Assembly (NCBI GenBank): GCA_021463865.1
Contig: JAJTXY010000007.1
Location: 1-64,000, forward strand
Reading direction: 5' to 3'
Origin: Anaerolineae bacterium
GTDB lineage: Bacteria > Chloroflexota > Anaerolineae > Aggregatilineales > J027
DNA: 64,000 bases
This document shows positions 7,919 to 17,439 of this stretch, in pieces. The position numbers and the translations under genes were made by a program. Each line of letters opens with the position of its first letter. The first letter of the stretch is position 1. The notes beneath the pieces are model-generated. The model searched no databases. It was not told the origin of the DNA and saw only the letters and a list, made by a program, of their open reading frames with translations.

Positions 7919-8842
7919 CTAGTAGCTGCCTACCACTTCCCATGTGTTTGGCCCCATATTGACCGAATAGAGCCGCAAGACGATGCCTTTGCCGTGATCA
8001 ATATAGAAATAGTAAACACCCGTAGTGGGCGGCATATTTTGGATACGCCCTGCGAACGCGGCTTCTGGCGCATAGGCCCAGCCCAATGCCTGCCGAATTT
8101 GGGGATTCTCCCGCCACACCTTGCCAATTGGCCCGGTGGGTTGATACCGCCCCGTCGGTGGCACGATGCTGGCATCACTTAACGGCTGGCTGGGGTCCCA
8201 TGTATCCACTACGGTTTCCCAATAGCCCGTATTATAGATGATGTAAATCGTGCCGCGTGGGTCAGATGCGCCGATGGGTGGGGCATACCGATAGACCCGC
8301 CCGCCTTCAAAATCTTGTCCCGTAGCGGCAACGGAATCCACCGCCAGCGGACACAACCCGGAAGTATCAGCCTTGCCCGCCTCAAAGGTAAAGAAAAACG
8401 CGGTGGTACATCCTGTCGGAACCGCGCGTGTCGGCTGAATTGGTACAACGGGTACTCGTAACTGCTGGCCCGCAAAAATCGAATCGGCATCGAGCAGGCA
8501 GTTGGCTTGTACCAAAGCGTCTACGGTGGTATTGGTCAACTCTGCAATAACCCCCAGCGTATCACCAAAGGCCACTACCATCACGGGCCAATCGGTGCGG
8601 GGGGTACAATTGGGGTTGGTATTGCTGCCCGTACCGCTGCTGAGTGTGACCGTCGCCGTCGGGGTTGTGGTACGGCTGACCAATGCAGTTGCGGTTGCGT
8701 TGGCTTGAGCGACAATGGTTAAATCCGCCGTTGGGAGCGCGGGTCGCAGTGTGGGTGCGTTGCTGCTGTCATCTTCGGTGAGCGAACAGGCAAGCGTCAC
8801 CATCACCCACAACACCATTAGGAATATCAGTCTTACTTTCAT
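7919..8842 (-). CDS. LysM-domain lipoprotein
   Basis: ATG 8842, with GAGAGGTGG upstream, starts a lipoprotein signal peptide ending in the lipobox VTLACS. A Thr/Ala-rich linker follows, then a LysM domain near residues 80-130 (VAFGDTLGVIAELTNTTVDALVQANCL, then IFAGQQLRVP). LysM modules bind peptidoglycan or chitin-type glycans. The C-terminal 170 residues have no recognised family but are rich in Tyr, Trp and Pro and contain repeated GR and GxYYFYID strands. I infer a surface protein anchored to lipid and wall. It heads a unit with the GGDEF and 101-residue genes. Confidence 0.8.
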   Translation of the reverse strand: MKVRLIFLMVLWVMVTLACSLTEDDSSNAPTLRPALPTADLTIVAQANATATALVSRTTTPTATVTLSSGTGSNTNPNCTPRTDWPVMVVAFGDTLGVIAELTNTTVDALVQANCLLDADSIFAGQQLRVPVVPIQPTRAVPTGCTTAFFFTFEAGKADTSGLCPLAVDSVAATGQDFEGGRVYRYAPPIGASDPRGTIYIIYNTGYWETVVDTWDPSQPLSDASIVPPTGRYQPTGPIGKVWRENPQIRQALGWAYAPEAAFAGRIQNMPPTTGVYYFYIDHGKGIVLRLYSVNMGPNTWEVVGSY

Positions 8843-9123
8843 CCCACCACCTCTCACAGTTAAAGTAAAAACTGCCCCACCAATATTCTAGCCCTCTTCT
8901 ATCTATTCGCACAAAGATTTCATGCCAAATGTCACTCCCGTAACGATAGATGCGCCATAAAATTAATATTCAGTTTAGGAGGTAAAATATCATCAGGTTG
9001 CACCGGGTCACGCCTCGTCGCAGCCTTTATTGCGTCACTTTATCTTCAACCTACCCCGGTTTTCATTGTCCTCTTCGCAGTTTCCTTGTGGCTTTTCTAG
9101 TTATCTCTCATAAGGAGTTCACG

Positions 9124-9945
9124 ATGTTGAAATTGCAGGTTTGGTTTCGCATCGCAGCCACCATCATAGTCATTCTGGTCAATCTCGTTATCGGCTTTGA
9201 ATCTGCGGCGGGTGCTGTCTACAGCGGCAACCTGAGTTCTGGCCCCGGCGCAAACAACCCCAGCAGTGCTACCTATCAAGTCCCGGCACTCGTCGGCGAC
9301 ACTCTCAATGTTACCCTCGACTATTCTGGCGATAACAATTGCGGCGACGGCTGGATTATTGTGAGTTTTAACCGCAGTCCGACATATGCCATTATGGGTG
9401 GCTTGGTTGGTTCTTTTTCGGGCACCGCAAGCTATAGCTATACCCCTTATGTAGATGGAGATGTAGCCGTAATGGTGCAGGCGCAGTGTCGGCACGCCAC
9501 CTCCATCATGCAGGTGATGGCTATGACCTATACGTTGACGGTGACGGTTAATAACCCACCTCCCCCTGATGAAAATCCGTATGCTGCCGAAGAAGCCGCC
9601 GGACTTCAACGTCTGCCACCCGGTAGTGAGTTGCCTGTGGTGATCTACACCCCCACACCTACCGCCGCTGCCAATGGCGACTTGTTCATTGACATCTGGC
9701 AGTTGGATGAGCATGGCGTCGGCCTGCCCTTCCTCTACATTTCCGAAGATGAGTTATTGGGCCTGCCCGAATTCCCCGTCGAAAACATCCTAATTGCCAG
9801 CGACGGCCTAGTGAGTGTCTACAAACTGACCACTGGGGAGTATCAGGTCAATATTGGCCCGTTGGCGGATGGCAAAATCCACGTCCGCATTTTTGATGAC
9901 ATCCCGCCGACCCACGTTTATGGGTATACGTTGGAAGTCGAGTAG
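9124..9945 (+). CDS. Secreted protein, first of three tandem paralogues
   Basis: The 273-residue protein starts at ATG 9124 with AAGGAG upstream and has a signal sequence or membrane anchor (IAATIIVILVNLVIGF). Its N-terminal domain is a strand-rich sandwich of about 120 residues with two cysteines (DNNCGDG, QAQCRHA), resembling pre-peptidase C-terminal type folds, though I cannot confirm the family. Its C-terminal module of about 115 residues starts at AAEEAAGLQRL and contains LPVVIYTPTP, FIDIWQLDEHGVG, LYISEDELLGLPEFPVEN and a closing SVYKLTTGEYQVN. That module is shared almost word for word with the next two genes. They probably form one operon ending at the terminator at 11653. Confidence 0.75.
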   Translation: MLKLQVWFRIAATIIVILVNLVIGFESAAGAVYSGNLSSGPGANNPSSATYQVPALVGDTLNVTLDYSGDNNCGDGWIIVSFNRSPTYAIMGGLVGSFSGTASYSYTPYVDGDVAVMVQAQCRHATSIMQVMAMTYTLTVTVNNPPPPDENPYAAEEAAGLQRLPPGSELPVVIYTPTPTAAANGDLFIDIWQLDEHGVGLPFLYISEDELLGLPEFPVENILIASDGLVSVYKLTTGEYQVNIGPLADGKIHVRIFDDIPPTHVYGYTLEVE

Positions 9946-9967
9946 GGTACTGAAAGGCAAAATTTGA

Positions 9968-10789
9968 ATGATTGTTTTACGATTCGGCCTTGTCGCCGCG
10001 TTGATTGGCCTCAGTTTGCTGGGGTCAATCCCGTCAACACAAGCCGCCCCCTTGACCTATAGTGGTTCTGTCGGGACATTTCTCAGCAATACGATCTGGA
10101 CGTATGTAGACACCGACAGCTATACCGTCTACGCCGAGGCAGGCCAGACCGTTGCCCTTGATCTTGTCTATGCCGGTTCGTGCGGCTTTGCGTCGGCTCG
10201 TTTGGATGTTGCGATTGGCACAGTTGTCGGCTCACTCAATCTCCCGCCGGGGGGTGGTAGTGGTTATGTCACTTTTAACGGCACGCAGACCTATTCACGG
10301 GTCATGCCTAGCTCTGGCGCAGTCGAAATCAGTGTCACCATTAATTCCATTACGCTTGGCGGCATCCCGTCTGGCTGTAGTTTTCTTTACGATATGACGG
10401 TGACAGGCGCGAGTCTTACCTCTAGCGGCTCGGATGACCCCACACTGGCTGCTGAAGAAGCCGCTGGTTTGGCACGAGTCCACGATTCCTCCCTGCCTGT
10501 TGTCATCTATACCCCCGCCGTCGCTAACGACACGCCCTTTATTGACATCCGCGACCTAACGGGTGTGCCCTTGCTCTATGTGTCGGCAGAAAAACTGCTG
10601 GCCTTGCCCGATTTTCCCGTCAAAAACACGCTGATTGCCAGAGACGGCCTAGTGAGCGTCTACAAACTGATCACTGGGGAGTATCAGGTCAATGTTGGGC
10701 CGCTGACGGATGGCAAGGTGCATGTCATCATTTTTGATGGCATCCCGCGCACCCACACCTACGGTTATACCTTTGGCTACCCCCGATGA
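9968..10789 (+). CDS. Secreted protein, second of three tandem paralogues
   Basis: It is also 273 residues and begins 22 bases after the previous stop, with GAAAGG before ATG 9968. The signal peptide is clear (VAALIGLSLLGSIPSTQAAP). The N-terminal sandwich has diverged widely from its neighbours (GSVGTFLSNTIWTYVDTDSYTVYAEAGQTV), but the C-terminal module is conserved (LPVVIYTPAV, IDIRDLTGVPLLYVSAEKL, SVYKLITGEYQVNVGPLTDGK). Here the module lacks the WQLDEHG insertion seen in the other two. The family is not recognised. The pattern suggests a constant anchoring or export module with a varying binding domain. Confidence 0.75.
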   Translation: MIVLRFGLVAALIGLSLLGSIPSTQAAPLTYSGSVGTFLSNTIWTYVDTDSYTVYAEAGQTVALDLVYAGSCGFASARLDVAIGTVVGSLNLPPGGGSGYVTFNGTQTYSRVMPSSGAVEISVTINSITLGGIPSGCSFLYDMTVTGASLTSSGSDDPTLAAEEAAGLARVHDSSLPVVIYTPAVANDTPFIDIRDLTGVPLLYVSAEKLLALPDFPVKNTLIARDGLVSVYKLITGEYQVNVGPLTDGKVHVIIFDGIPRTHTYGYTFGYPR

Positions 10790-10811
10790 ACAATTAATGG
10801 AGGCAAACATC

Positions 10812-11636
10812 ATGAAATTTTTGGGGATCGTCTTCCTCTGTCTCAGTCTATTTCTCCCAAGCCTCACAGCCCACGCGGAGGCAAGTATCACTTTTAGCGA
10901 TTCGATTACCACCATGGGCAATCCCATTCCCAGCATCATTTTTTGGCGCAACCATCAGGTGTATGCCGAACAGGGAACTACCCTGACATTAACGCTTGAC
11001 GCTAGTGGTTGGTGTAATTGTCGGATTGGAGGCGGCAATCTGTTTGCCAACAATGTGCTAATCGGGCAGTTTTCGCTGGTCTCCCTACCAACCCCTACCA
11101 ATATCACCTTTACCCACCAATTCGTATTCCAATACCTTGTTCGCCAGACTGGGGAGGTGCTGCTGCGGATTGACCTCTATGCGGGCTATTCCGGCTTCGG
11201 CAGCTTCACAGAAACCATTACGATGAATTACGCCCTAACGGTCAGCGGCGTAGGTAATCTGACCAGTTTACAGGAACAAGCGGCGGGGGTGCAGCGAGTG
11301 GGCAATGACCCCTCCTTGCCCGTTGTGATTTATGTGCCTACCCCGGATGCCCATCAAAAGGGCAATCTTTACATAGACATTTGGCAATTGGATGAACATG
11401 GCATTGGATACCCAGCCCTCTATATTTCAAGCGATGAATTGTTGGCCCTGCCTGATTTTCCCCGCGAAAACACCCTGATTGTCCGTGACGGTTTCATCCG
11501 GGTTTACAAGTTGACTACCGGGGAGTATCAAGTCAATGTCGGCCCGCTGACCGATGGCAAGGTGCATGTCATCCTTTTTGATGGCATCCCACCCACCCAT
11601 ACCTACGGCTATACGTGGTCGCCTACTTCCGATTAA
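10812..11636 (+). CDS. Secreted protein, third of three tandem paralogues
   Basis: The 274-residue protein starts at ATG 10812 with GGAGG eleven bases upstream. It has a signal peptide (FLGIVFLCLSLFLPSLTAHAEA), a divergent N-terminal sandwich containing CNCRIGGG, and the shared C-terminal module from LPVVIYVPTPDA to KLTTGEYQVNVGPLTDGKVHVILFDGIPP-type sequence. It is closer to the first copy in the IDIWQLDEHGIGYPALYISSDEL segment and closer to the second in the GPLTDGKVH end. That hints at recombination between copies. Confidence 0.75.
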   Translation: MKFLGIVFLCLSLFLPSLTAHAEASITFSDSITTMGNPIPSIIFWRNHQVYAEQGTTLTLTLDASGWCNCRIGGGNLFANNVLIGQFSLVSLPTPTNITFTHQFVFQYLVRQTGEVLLRIDLYAGYSGFGSFTETITMNYALTVSGVGNLTSLQEQAAGVQRVGNDPSLPVVIYVPTPDAHQKGNLYIDIWQLDEHGIGYPALYISSDELLALPDFPRENTLIVRDGFIRVYKLTTGEYQVNVGPLTDGKVHVILFDGIPPTHTYGYTWSPTSD

Positions 11637-11652
11637 ATTTCTTGCCATCTCC

Positions 11653-11687
11653 AAAAGGTGTGTTCAATATCTCGAATACACCTTTTT
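11653..11687 (+). terminator. Rho-independent terminator of the triple-paralogue operon
   Basis: Arms AAAAGGTGTGTTC (11653-11665) and GAATACACCTTTT (11674-11686) pair over 13 positions with one wobble and run into five Ts. It stands 16 bases after the third paralogue. Confidence 0.8.
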
Positions 11688-11798
11688 GATTTTCTTGATT
11701 TCGAACCGATAAAATTAAAACTGATTGACATTTTATGGATATTTATTTTAGAATATTTAACATAGAAGTTAATTCTAGGCTTGCTTCAAGGAGTCCCC

Positions 11799-12779
11799 AT
11801 GACGATCAGCCCTACGCTTGCCATTACCTTGCGTCACCCCACCCTCAATGATGTCCCAGCTATCGCCAAGCAAATCAACACGACCCATTTTCATGATACG
11901 GGCGTACCCGTCGTGGTCACTGAAAAGCGGCTGCGGGCACTATGGGATGCTCCGGGGATTGATATACCGGGCAGTGTCTACATGGCCCACAACGCCGAGG
12001 GTCAATGTGTCGGTCTCGCCACTTGCATCTGCTTGCAGCCTTTCGAGGAAGTCGAGACCGAAATCACCGTCACACCGGAACTACGCGGTCAGGGCATCGA
12101 AGAAACCCTTCTACAGACCGTCATTGACCACGCCACCCGCATCCATATGCCCCAAGCCGATCCGCACAGCCGATTTGTGCTTAAGGCATCGGCAGACGAA
12201 CGGGCCACATGGACAAATCAATTTTTGCAGGCCCACGATTTCAAGGTCGTGCGCGGCTTTTGGAAGATGCAAATAGATTTTGATGGCCGCCCACTCCCCA
12301 CCCCAGCATGGCCCACTGGCATCGAACTGCGCCCTTATGATCCTGCCACCCAGCTACAGGTGGTCTACGATACCTTTAACGCCGCCTTTGCGGAGCATTG
12401 GGGGTTTCACAGCATCCCCTTTGACCAATGGGAATTTGTCATGCAGCGCGATAATCCCGACCCAACCCTGTGGTTTAACGTATGGGCCGGGGATGAGATG
12501 GCTGGATTTGCGATGTGTACCGCCGAACGTCCCGATATACCCAATCTTGGTTATGTCTCCGACCTAGCGGTTCGCCGCGAATATCGAAAATTAGGCTTGG
12601 GGCTGGCCCTGCTGCATCATGCCTTTGGGGAATTCCAGCGGCGCGGCAAATTGGGGGTCAGTCTGCATGTGGATTCGGAAAATCGAACCGGTGCAACCCG
12701 ACTGTATGAACGGGCCGGGATGCACGTGGTTGAAACTTCGTGGAAATATCAGCGGGTGCTACGCGAAAGCGCCGCCTAA
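11799..12779 (+). CDS. Tandem GNAT-family N-acetyltransferase
   Basis: The 326-residue protein carries two GNAT folds. The C-terminal one (about 165-320) has the full acetyl-CoA signature, LAVRREYRKLGLGLALLHHAF, then SLHVDSENRTGATRLYERAGM. The N-terminal one (about 10-150) has a weaker ELRGQGIEETLLQTVIDHA motif. Tandem GNATs usually use one active and one degenerate domain; mycothiol synthase is one example, but substrate cannot be assigned from sequence alone. ATG 11799 follows AAGGAG. It is transcribed alone after the upstream terminator. Confidence 0.85.
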   Translation: MTISPTLAITLRHPTLNDVPAIAKQINTTHFHDTGVPVVVTEKRLRALWDAPGIDIPGSVYMAHNAEGQCVGLATCICLQPFEEVETEITVTPELRGQGIEETLLQTVIDHATRIHMPQADPHSRFVLKASADERATWTNQFLQAHDFKVVRGFWKMQIDFDGRPLPTPAWPTGIELRPYDPATQLQVVYDTFNAAFAEHWGFHSIPFDQWEFVMQRDNPDPTLWFNVWAGDEMAGFAMCTAERPDIPNLGYVSDLAVRREYRKLGLGLALLHHAFGEFQRRGKLGVSLHVDSENRTGATRLYERAGMHVVETSWKYQRVLRESAA

Positions 12780-13015
12780 AGTCATTGTTAAGTGATAGGA
12801 GCGCTAATCATGACAGTCACGATTATTTAGCAGCAGTGAATGATGTATATGGTCAGCCGTGTGAGTCATCCCAATCTTTTCGGCACGGCCCACGCTGGAC
12901 GGTCAAACCATCCAGCTATAGGTAGGGAAAAGCCTCATTGAATGAGGCTGCCGATGGCGAAAACCCTATTTTGGGATGATTCGTGTTTTACTCACTTGAA
13001 CCAACATGCCCTCTA

Positions 13016-13438
13016 TCAGTTTCTCGGTGGTACAAACTGTTCCAATTCCGGCAGCAGCACCACACTTTCCTGCTCATTTGGATCGGTTCGGGCGATGACG
13101 GCGGTACAGGGTTCGGTTTGACTAAGATTACCGGGCAAATGCGGCATCCCGGCGGGGATATACAAAAATTCACCCGCGCGGATAATCATGTACTCGCTGA
13201 GGTTCTCGCCATACCACATCTCTGATTCACCGCTGATGACATAAATCGCCGTCTCGTGGTGTTCGTGCATATGTGCCTTCGCCCGTCCCCCCGGCGGAAT
13301 CACCAACAGGTGCATACAGATCGCCTGCGACCCGACATTCTGCGCCGCGATGCCCTCAAAATAACTAAAGGCTTGTTTGCCTTCATATGTTTTGCCGGGT
13401 CGGACGAGTTGACAGGTTGGTTTGGGTGCGTTTGCCAT
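13016..13438 (-). CDS. Single-domain cupin protein
   Basis: The 140-residue protein starts at ATG 13438 (AAGGGGG upstream). Cupin motif 1 reads PPGGRAKAHMHEHHETAIYVISGESEMWYG and supplies the His/His/Glu metal ligands. Motif 2 reads AGEFLYIPAGMPHLPGNLS and gives the last His. Such small cupins bind a divalent metal and act as isomerases, dioxygenases or sensors; the substrate is unknown. It is divergent from a TetR gene with 82 bases between starts, so TetR control is likely. Confidence 0.85.
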   Translation of the reverse strand: MANAPKPTCQLVRPGKTYEGKQAFSYFEGIAAQNVGSQAICMHLLVIPPGGRAKAHMHEHHETAIYVISGESEMWYGENLSEYMIIRAGEFLYIPAGMPHLPGNLSQTEPCTAVIARTDPNEQESVVLLPELEQFVPPRN

Positions 13439-13520
13439 AAATTCCCCCTTATTGTAAAAAGTAAATACCCCCAGCATTTTAGTCGTCCATTTTAGGCTGG
13501 TGGGTCAAAGGATTTTTGCG

Positions 13521-14084
13521 ATGCCGCATCCTGCCCGCATTGACCGTACTGCCATTCTACAAACTGCTCGTGCCATGATGGAATTAGAAGGCATAGATGG
13601 GCTATCGGTCAACCGTTTGGCGGCGGCGTTGGGGGTCAAGCCGCCCTCGCTCTATCATCATTTTACCAGTAAGGCCGCCCTGCTGCGCGAACTGAATGCA
13701 GAAACCAATGCGGGTCTGGTCAAAGCGATGCAGACCGCCCTACACACCACCGACGCCACCCTGCCCCACAAAATTTTGGCAATGGCGCTGGCCTATCGTG
13801 CCTATGCCCACGAACACCCCGTCAGTTATGGCTTGGCGTATACCAATGTGGTGGCGGAACTGCGCCCCGACCCCGAATTTTTGGAAAAATTGGCCCTGAC
13901 CCTCCAAGTCCATATCGCGGAGTTGGTTGGGCCGGGGGAATCGCTGCCTGCCCTACGTGGATTATGGGCATTGGTACATGGGTTTGTGGTCTTGGAATTG
14001 GGGGGGCAGTTTCAGCGCGGCGGCAACTTGGACGCTACCTTTGAGCAGGTCGTCATGGCCCAAATTGAAGGCTGGCAGCGCTAA
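13521..14084 (+). CDS. TetR-family transcriptional regulator (WHG-type ligand domain)
   Basis: The 187-residue protein has an N-terminal TetR helix-turn-helix (RTAILQTARAMMELEGIDGLSVNRLAAALGVKPPSLYHHFTSKAALLREL). Its C-terminal region ends in LRGLWALVHGFVVLELGGQF, the form found in TetR_C_33/WHG ligand-binding domains (family knowledge). ATG 13521 with AAAGG upstream is preferred over GTG 13500. It is divergent from the cupin gene, which is the most likely target along with itself. Confidence 0.88.
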   Translation: MPHPARIDRTAILQTARAMMELEGIDGLSVNRLAAALGVKPPSLYHHFTSKAALLRELNAETNAGLVKAMQTALHTTDATLPHKILAMALAYRAYAHEHPVSYGLAYTNVVAELRPDPEFLEKLALTLQVHIAELVGPGESLPALRGLWALVHGFVVLELGGQFQRGGNLDATFEQVVMAQIEGWQR

Positions 14085-14145
14085 CCCTCCGCTTTGTTAA
14101 ATTTCCCTGACATTCATGAAATTTGTATAGCAGTTTTCAACCGCG

Positions 14146-14154
14146 TGGTATAAT
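14146..14154 (+). promoter_or_regulatory. Extended -10 promoter of the subtilase gene
   Basis: TGG followed by a consensus TATAAT (14149-14154) lies 58 bases before the start codon. No good -35 is seen at 17 bases, as is usual for extended -10 promoters. TTCATGAA (14113-14120), part of a palindrome that recurs upstream of two other cell-surface genes, lies just upstream. Confidence 0.6.
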
Positions 14155-14211
14155 ACTTTTAAGGGGGGGGTAAGTTTAGATTCAAATACTAGCGTAGAGG
14201 GGAGATGTGCT

Positions 14212-17200
14212 ATGTTCAAGAAGCTAAATTCCAAACTCGGCCTGACATTCCTGATTGTCCTTGCCCTGCTCATCGTCGGGGTAGCCTATATCCTCTATAC
14301 ATCCGATTCTGATGACGTTAAATCCGCCCGTCAAAATTCGGAGGGCCGCTTGGTCGAATCCGATGATGTCGTGGTGGAGCGGGCAGGCATTTGGACGGCC
14401 CAAGAAGCCAAATCCGCCAGCAGTGGCAGCTATCTGTACAGCAGCGGCAGCCCCGATGATGTCTTGACCTTGACCTTTGTCGGGTCGCGGGTGGAGGTGA
14501 TTTACACGACGGGCACCAATTTGGGCACACTGGCGGTGGATGTTGACCGCACCGTCCTGCGAACCGTGATAACCGCCGACCAAGCCACTCAATATCAAGA
14601 ACGCACGGTGGTGGATTATTTGGATGACGGCCTGCACACGCTGCGGGTCTATGCCCAAGAGGGTGGGGTGATTGGGATTGATGCGTTTAAAGTTTCACGT
14701 GCGGATACCGAAGCTATTGTGATTGATAGTAGGAAGTTGCCTAATAGTATAATACAAGATGCTCAATCAAAGGGCCGTGTCTGCGTTGATGTAGCCCTGC
14801 AAGACCCTGAACCGGCTTCAACGAGGTCGCCGGGACAACTTCGCAACTTGGACTTGATTAGACGGGTTCAAGATGAAGTTCTGACAAGCATAACTACGGG
14901 GAAACTTGAAGTCACAGTTAGGTATGGGAGTGTACCCGGTTTTGGCGCTTATGCCGATTTAGAGGCACTGCTTACTTTGCATTCAAATCCCCTAGTAGTA
15001 TTCATAGATCCTTGCATTGAGGGTACACTTGATTTAGAAAGCAGTGTTCCGCATATTCGTGCAGACGATACTAGGAACTATTATAATGTAACTGGGGCAG
15101 GCATGGTAATTGCTGTCATAGATACAGGAATTGACCCTGCTCATCCAGATCTTAGCGATGCTATCATCCATCAACAGTGTGGTCATGTCTCTACTGGGGG
15201 AGGTTGTCCCCCAACCACTGATAAAAATCAAGCTGCAGATACAACAGGTCACGGAACAACAGTTGCCGGAGTCATTACTGCAAATGGAGTTTCTACTCAC
15301 AATGGAACAAGCACAGGAATTCCACTAATTGGTGTTGCGCCAAATGCTAAAATTGTGGCAATTAGATGGACTAACAGCGCAGGAGGAGGAGGTTCTCAAG
15401 ACTTTGCAAATTCTCTTGATTGGGTTTATTTGAATGCGACCTATTATAATATAGACGCTGTAAACATAAGTGCTGGGTTTGGAAGCCCTATATCCAACGT
15501 GGCACCAGATTACAGTTGTGATAATGCCTCCACAACGCTTGTCCCCCAAAATCTAAAAGATGCCGTGATAAATGTCTATAGTTTGGGGATTAGGATTTTC
15601 GCATCAACGGGCAACCAAGGTAGTTCGACAGGTATTAGGGCACCAGCTTGTCTCAGTCGAGTAATCGCTATTGGTGGAACTGACGATAACGACCTCATAT
15701 ATCTAAGTGGAAATTCAGATCCCGCAATGGACTATTGGGCACCCGGGGTGTTAATAAACACCACTGGCGCAACTACCACTACTACCACAAATGTTTGCAC
15801 ATCAGTGGTCAACGGAACTTGTGTCCCATCTCAAAATGGAACTTCATACGCCGCTCCTCATGCCGCAGCGGTAGGGTTACTTCTCGATCAAGCGAGCACA
15901 ACTGCTATTAGTGACGCCAATTTCAGAAATTTGTTAAGTACAGGAGCAACGAATGTTACTCAACCTTCTAGCGGTTTGACTCGTCCTCGAATTAATGCTT
16001 TTGGCGTAGTCGAATCAGTTTTACTTGATAGTGCGCCGGGAGCACCCGCCAATGACTTCCGAGCAAACGCCTATCATTTGCCAGTCGTCCCTCTAGTCTG
16101 GACCCCCACCATAGGTCAGTATGTAAGCCAAGATTACGAATACATCCAAGACGCTAATGAATCCCATAAGACTCCCAGTGAGGATATAGCACTTTCCTCT
16201 TCTTGCGGCGGGAACAGTTATACCAATACAGTCTGGTATTGGTATTCGGATAATTCAAGCTATGATCTATCTTTATCTACTGTATATAGTGTATATGATA
16301 ATGATCCAAATAATTTGTATGATACAGTTTTAGCAGTCTATCATAGAGAAATTCCTAGTGGCACGTATACACTAATAGGCTGTAATGATGATATTAATCT
16401 TACCAACAAACAATCTGCTGTCAATTTTGAAGTGGACGCTGGTGAGACTTACTATATTATGGTTGCCAGAAAGGGCACCGTTCACTTTGCTGGGCCAGCA
16501 GGATTGCACCTATTGGTAAGTCGCGCACCTGCTGGGGACACTTTGGTAACGTTCAATGCAACTGATTCTATTATTCGAATTTTTTCGTCACTCCGAGACT
16601 TTACGAAACCTATTGACAGTTCAGTTTTTCCAGCTATTCCCGGTACTCCGGCTCCCTATAACCGACGTTGGGTTATGGGGGACTGGGATGGGGATGGAAA
16701 AAAGACACCGGGTTTCTATAGCGCTAATGGCGTGTTCTATACCACCAATACCATCGGGACTACTTCCCTCGCTACTTGGACAGGCACGTGGTTTGGAATG
16801 AACTCAGGATACGTAGGTAATTTCGCTGTCGCAGGGCGATTTGATGCCAGCGTTCCCAACGATTGCGTAGGGGTTATCGACAGCGGGAATTTTCCTCCCT
16901 ATGGTGTAGCTTTTGCGCTATATTATACGTGCAATTTCTCTGACCCCAATCCTAATAAAACCTTTCAATGGCTCAGTGTCTTACTCCCCGATGTGCAAGG
17001 ATTTACAGGTGCATTCCAGTTTATGGCAGGCGATTTTGGTACGGACGGTAATGTTTCGCCAAATTTCGTGCCCGATGGTATTGATACGATTGCAGTTCGG
17101 CGTAGCCAATTTGTGGCTTTTACAAATACGCCGCCAACTACGATCAATGCGACTTATCCTTATGCTCAATACCTCGATTTTGCCTATTCAACTTTGGATC

Positions 17201-17418
17201 CACGCTACTATGGGACTCTTGTTGCTGGCGATTGGGACTCAAATGGTCTAGACAGTTTTGGAATATACTTCAATCATGGAGGTACATTTCATTATAGAAA
17301 TAATCTGGAATGGAACAATCCTGTAAATATCATGCAGGGCGTCGGGACAATGGGTTTGGATGTAGCCTATGGTGCCGCCAGTTGGAGAGAAACAACCCCT
17401 ATTTGGCCCACCCCGTAA
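14212..17418 (+). CDS. Membrane-anchored subtilisin-like protease with VCBS/FG-GAP-like C-terminal domain
   Basis: The 1068-residue protein has an N-terminal membrane anchor (13-30), a beta-rich module (45-162), a peptidase S8 domain (about 285-600) and a C-terminal propeller-like region (about 800-1060) with MGDWDGDGKKTPGFY repeats. The S8 triad is present: Asp304 (AVIDTGID), His347 (TGHGTTVAG) and Ser545 (NGTSYAAPHAA). It should act outside the cell as a serine endopeptidase. The N-terminal module and the C-terminal region are shared with the broken gene at 22232, whose centre is different. Base composition drops visibly after about 14700, exactly at the module junction, so the gene is a mosaic. 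Start by ATG 14212. Confidence 0.9.
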   Translation: MFKKLNSKLGLTFLIVLALLIVGVAYILYTSDSDDVKSARQNSEGRLVESDDVVVERAGIWTAQEAKSASSGSYLYSSGSPDDVLTLTFVGSRVEVIYTTGTNLGTLAVDVDRTVLRTVITADQATQYQERTVVDYLDDGLHTLRVYAQEGGVIGIDAFKVSRADTEAIVIDSRKLPNSIIQDAQSKGRVCVDVALQDPEPASTRSPGQLRNLDLIRRVQDEVLTSITTGKLEVTVRYGSVPGFGAYADLEALLTLHSNPLVVFIDPCIEGTLDLESSVPHIRADDTRNYYNVTGAGMVIAVIDTGIDPAHPDLSDAIIHQQCGHVSTGGGCPPTTDKNQAADTTGHGTTVAGVITANGVSTHNGTSTGIPLIGVAPNAKIVAIRWTNSAGGGGSQDFANSLDWVYLNATYYNIDAVNISAGFGSPISNVAPDYSCDNASTTLVPQNLKDAVINVYSLGIRIFASTGNQGSSTGIRAPACLSRVIAIGGTDDNDLIYLSGNSDPAMDYWAPGVLINTTGATTTTTTNVCTSVVNGTCVPSQNGTSYAAPHAAAVGLLLDQASTTAISDANFRNLLSTGATNVTQPSSGLTRPRINAFGVVESVLLDSAPGAPANDFRANAYHLPVVPLVWTPTIGQYVSQDYEYIQDANESHKTPSEDIALSSSCGGNSYTNTVWYWYSDNSSYDLSLSTVYSVYDNDPNNLYDTVLAVYHREIPSGTYTLIGCNDDINLTNKQSAVNFEVDAGETYYIMVARKGTVHFAGPAGLHLLVSRAPAGDTLVTFNATDSIIRIFSSLRDFTKPIDSSVFPAIPGTPAPYNRRWVMGDWDGDGKKTPGFYSANGVFYTTNTIGTTSLATWTGTWFGMNSGYVGNFAVAGRFDASVPNDCVGVIDSGNFPPYGVAFALYYTCNFSDPNPNKTFQWLSVLLPDVQGFTGAFQFMAGDFGTDGNVSPNFVPDGIDTIAVRRSQFVAFTNTPPTTINATYPYAQYLDFAYSTLDPRYYGTLVAGDWDSNGLDSFGIYFNHGGTFHYRNNLEWNNPVNIMQGVGTMGLDVAYGAASWRETTPIWPTP

Positions 17419-17439
17419 ATTGTGATAACTACAGACAAC

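Noticed and set aside
8998-9123. An upstream start for the first tandem paralogue
   Set aside because: The added residues would precede the signal segment with no ribosome site; ATG 9124 follows AAGGAG.
12780-12950. A possible short gene after the tandem GNAT (ATG with AGGAG near 12810) and the palindrome AGCCTCATTGAATGAGGCT
   Set aside because: The frame closes after six codons, the downstream residues match nothing, and the palindrome lacks a loop and a T-run to be a good terminator.
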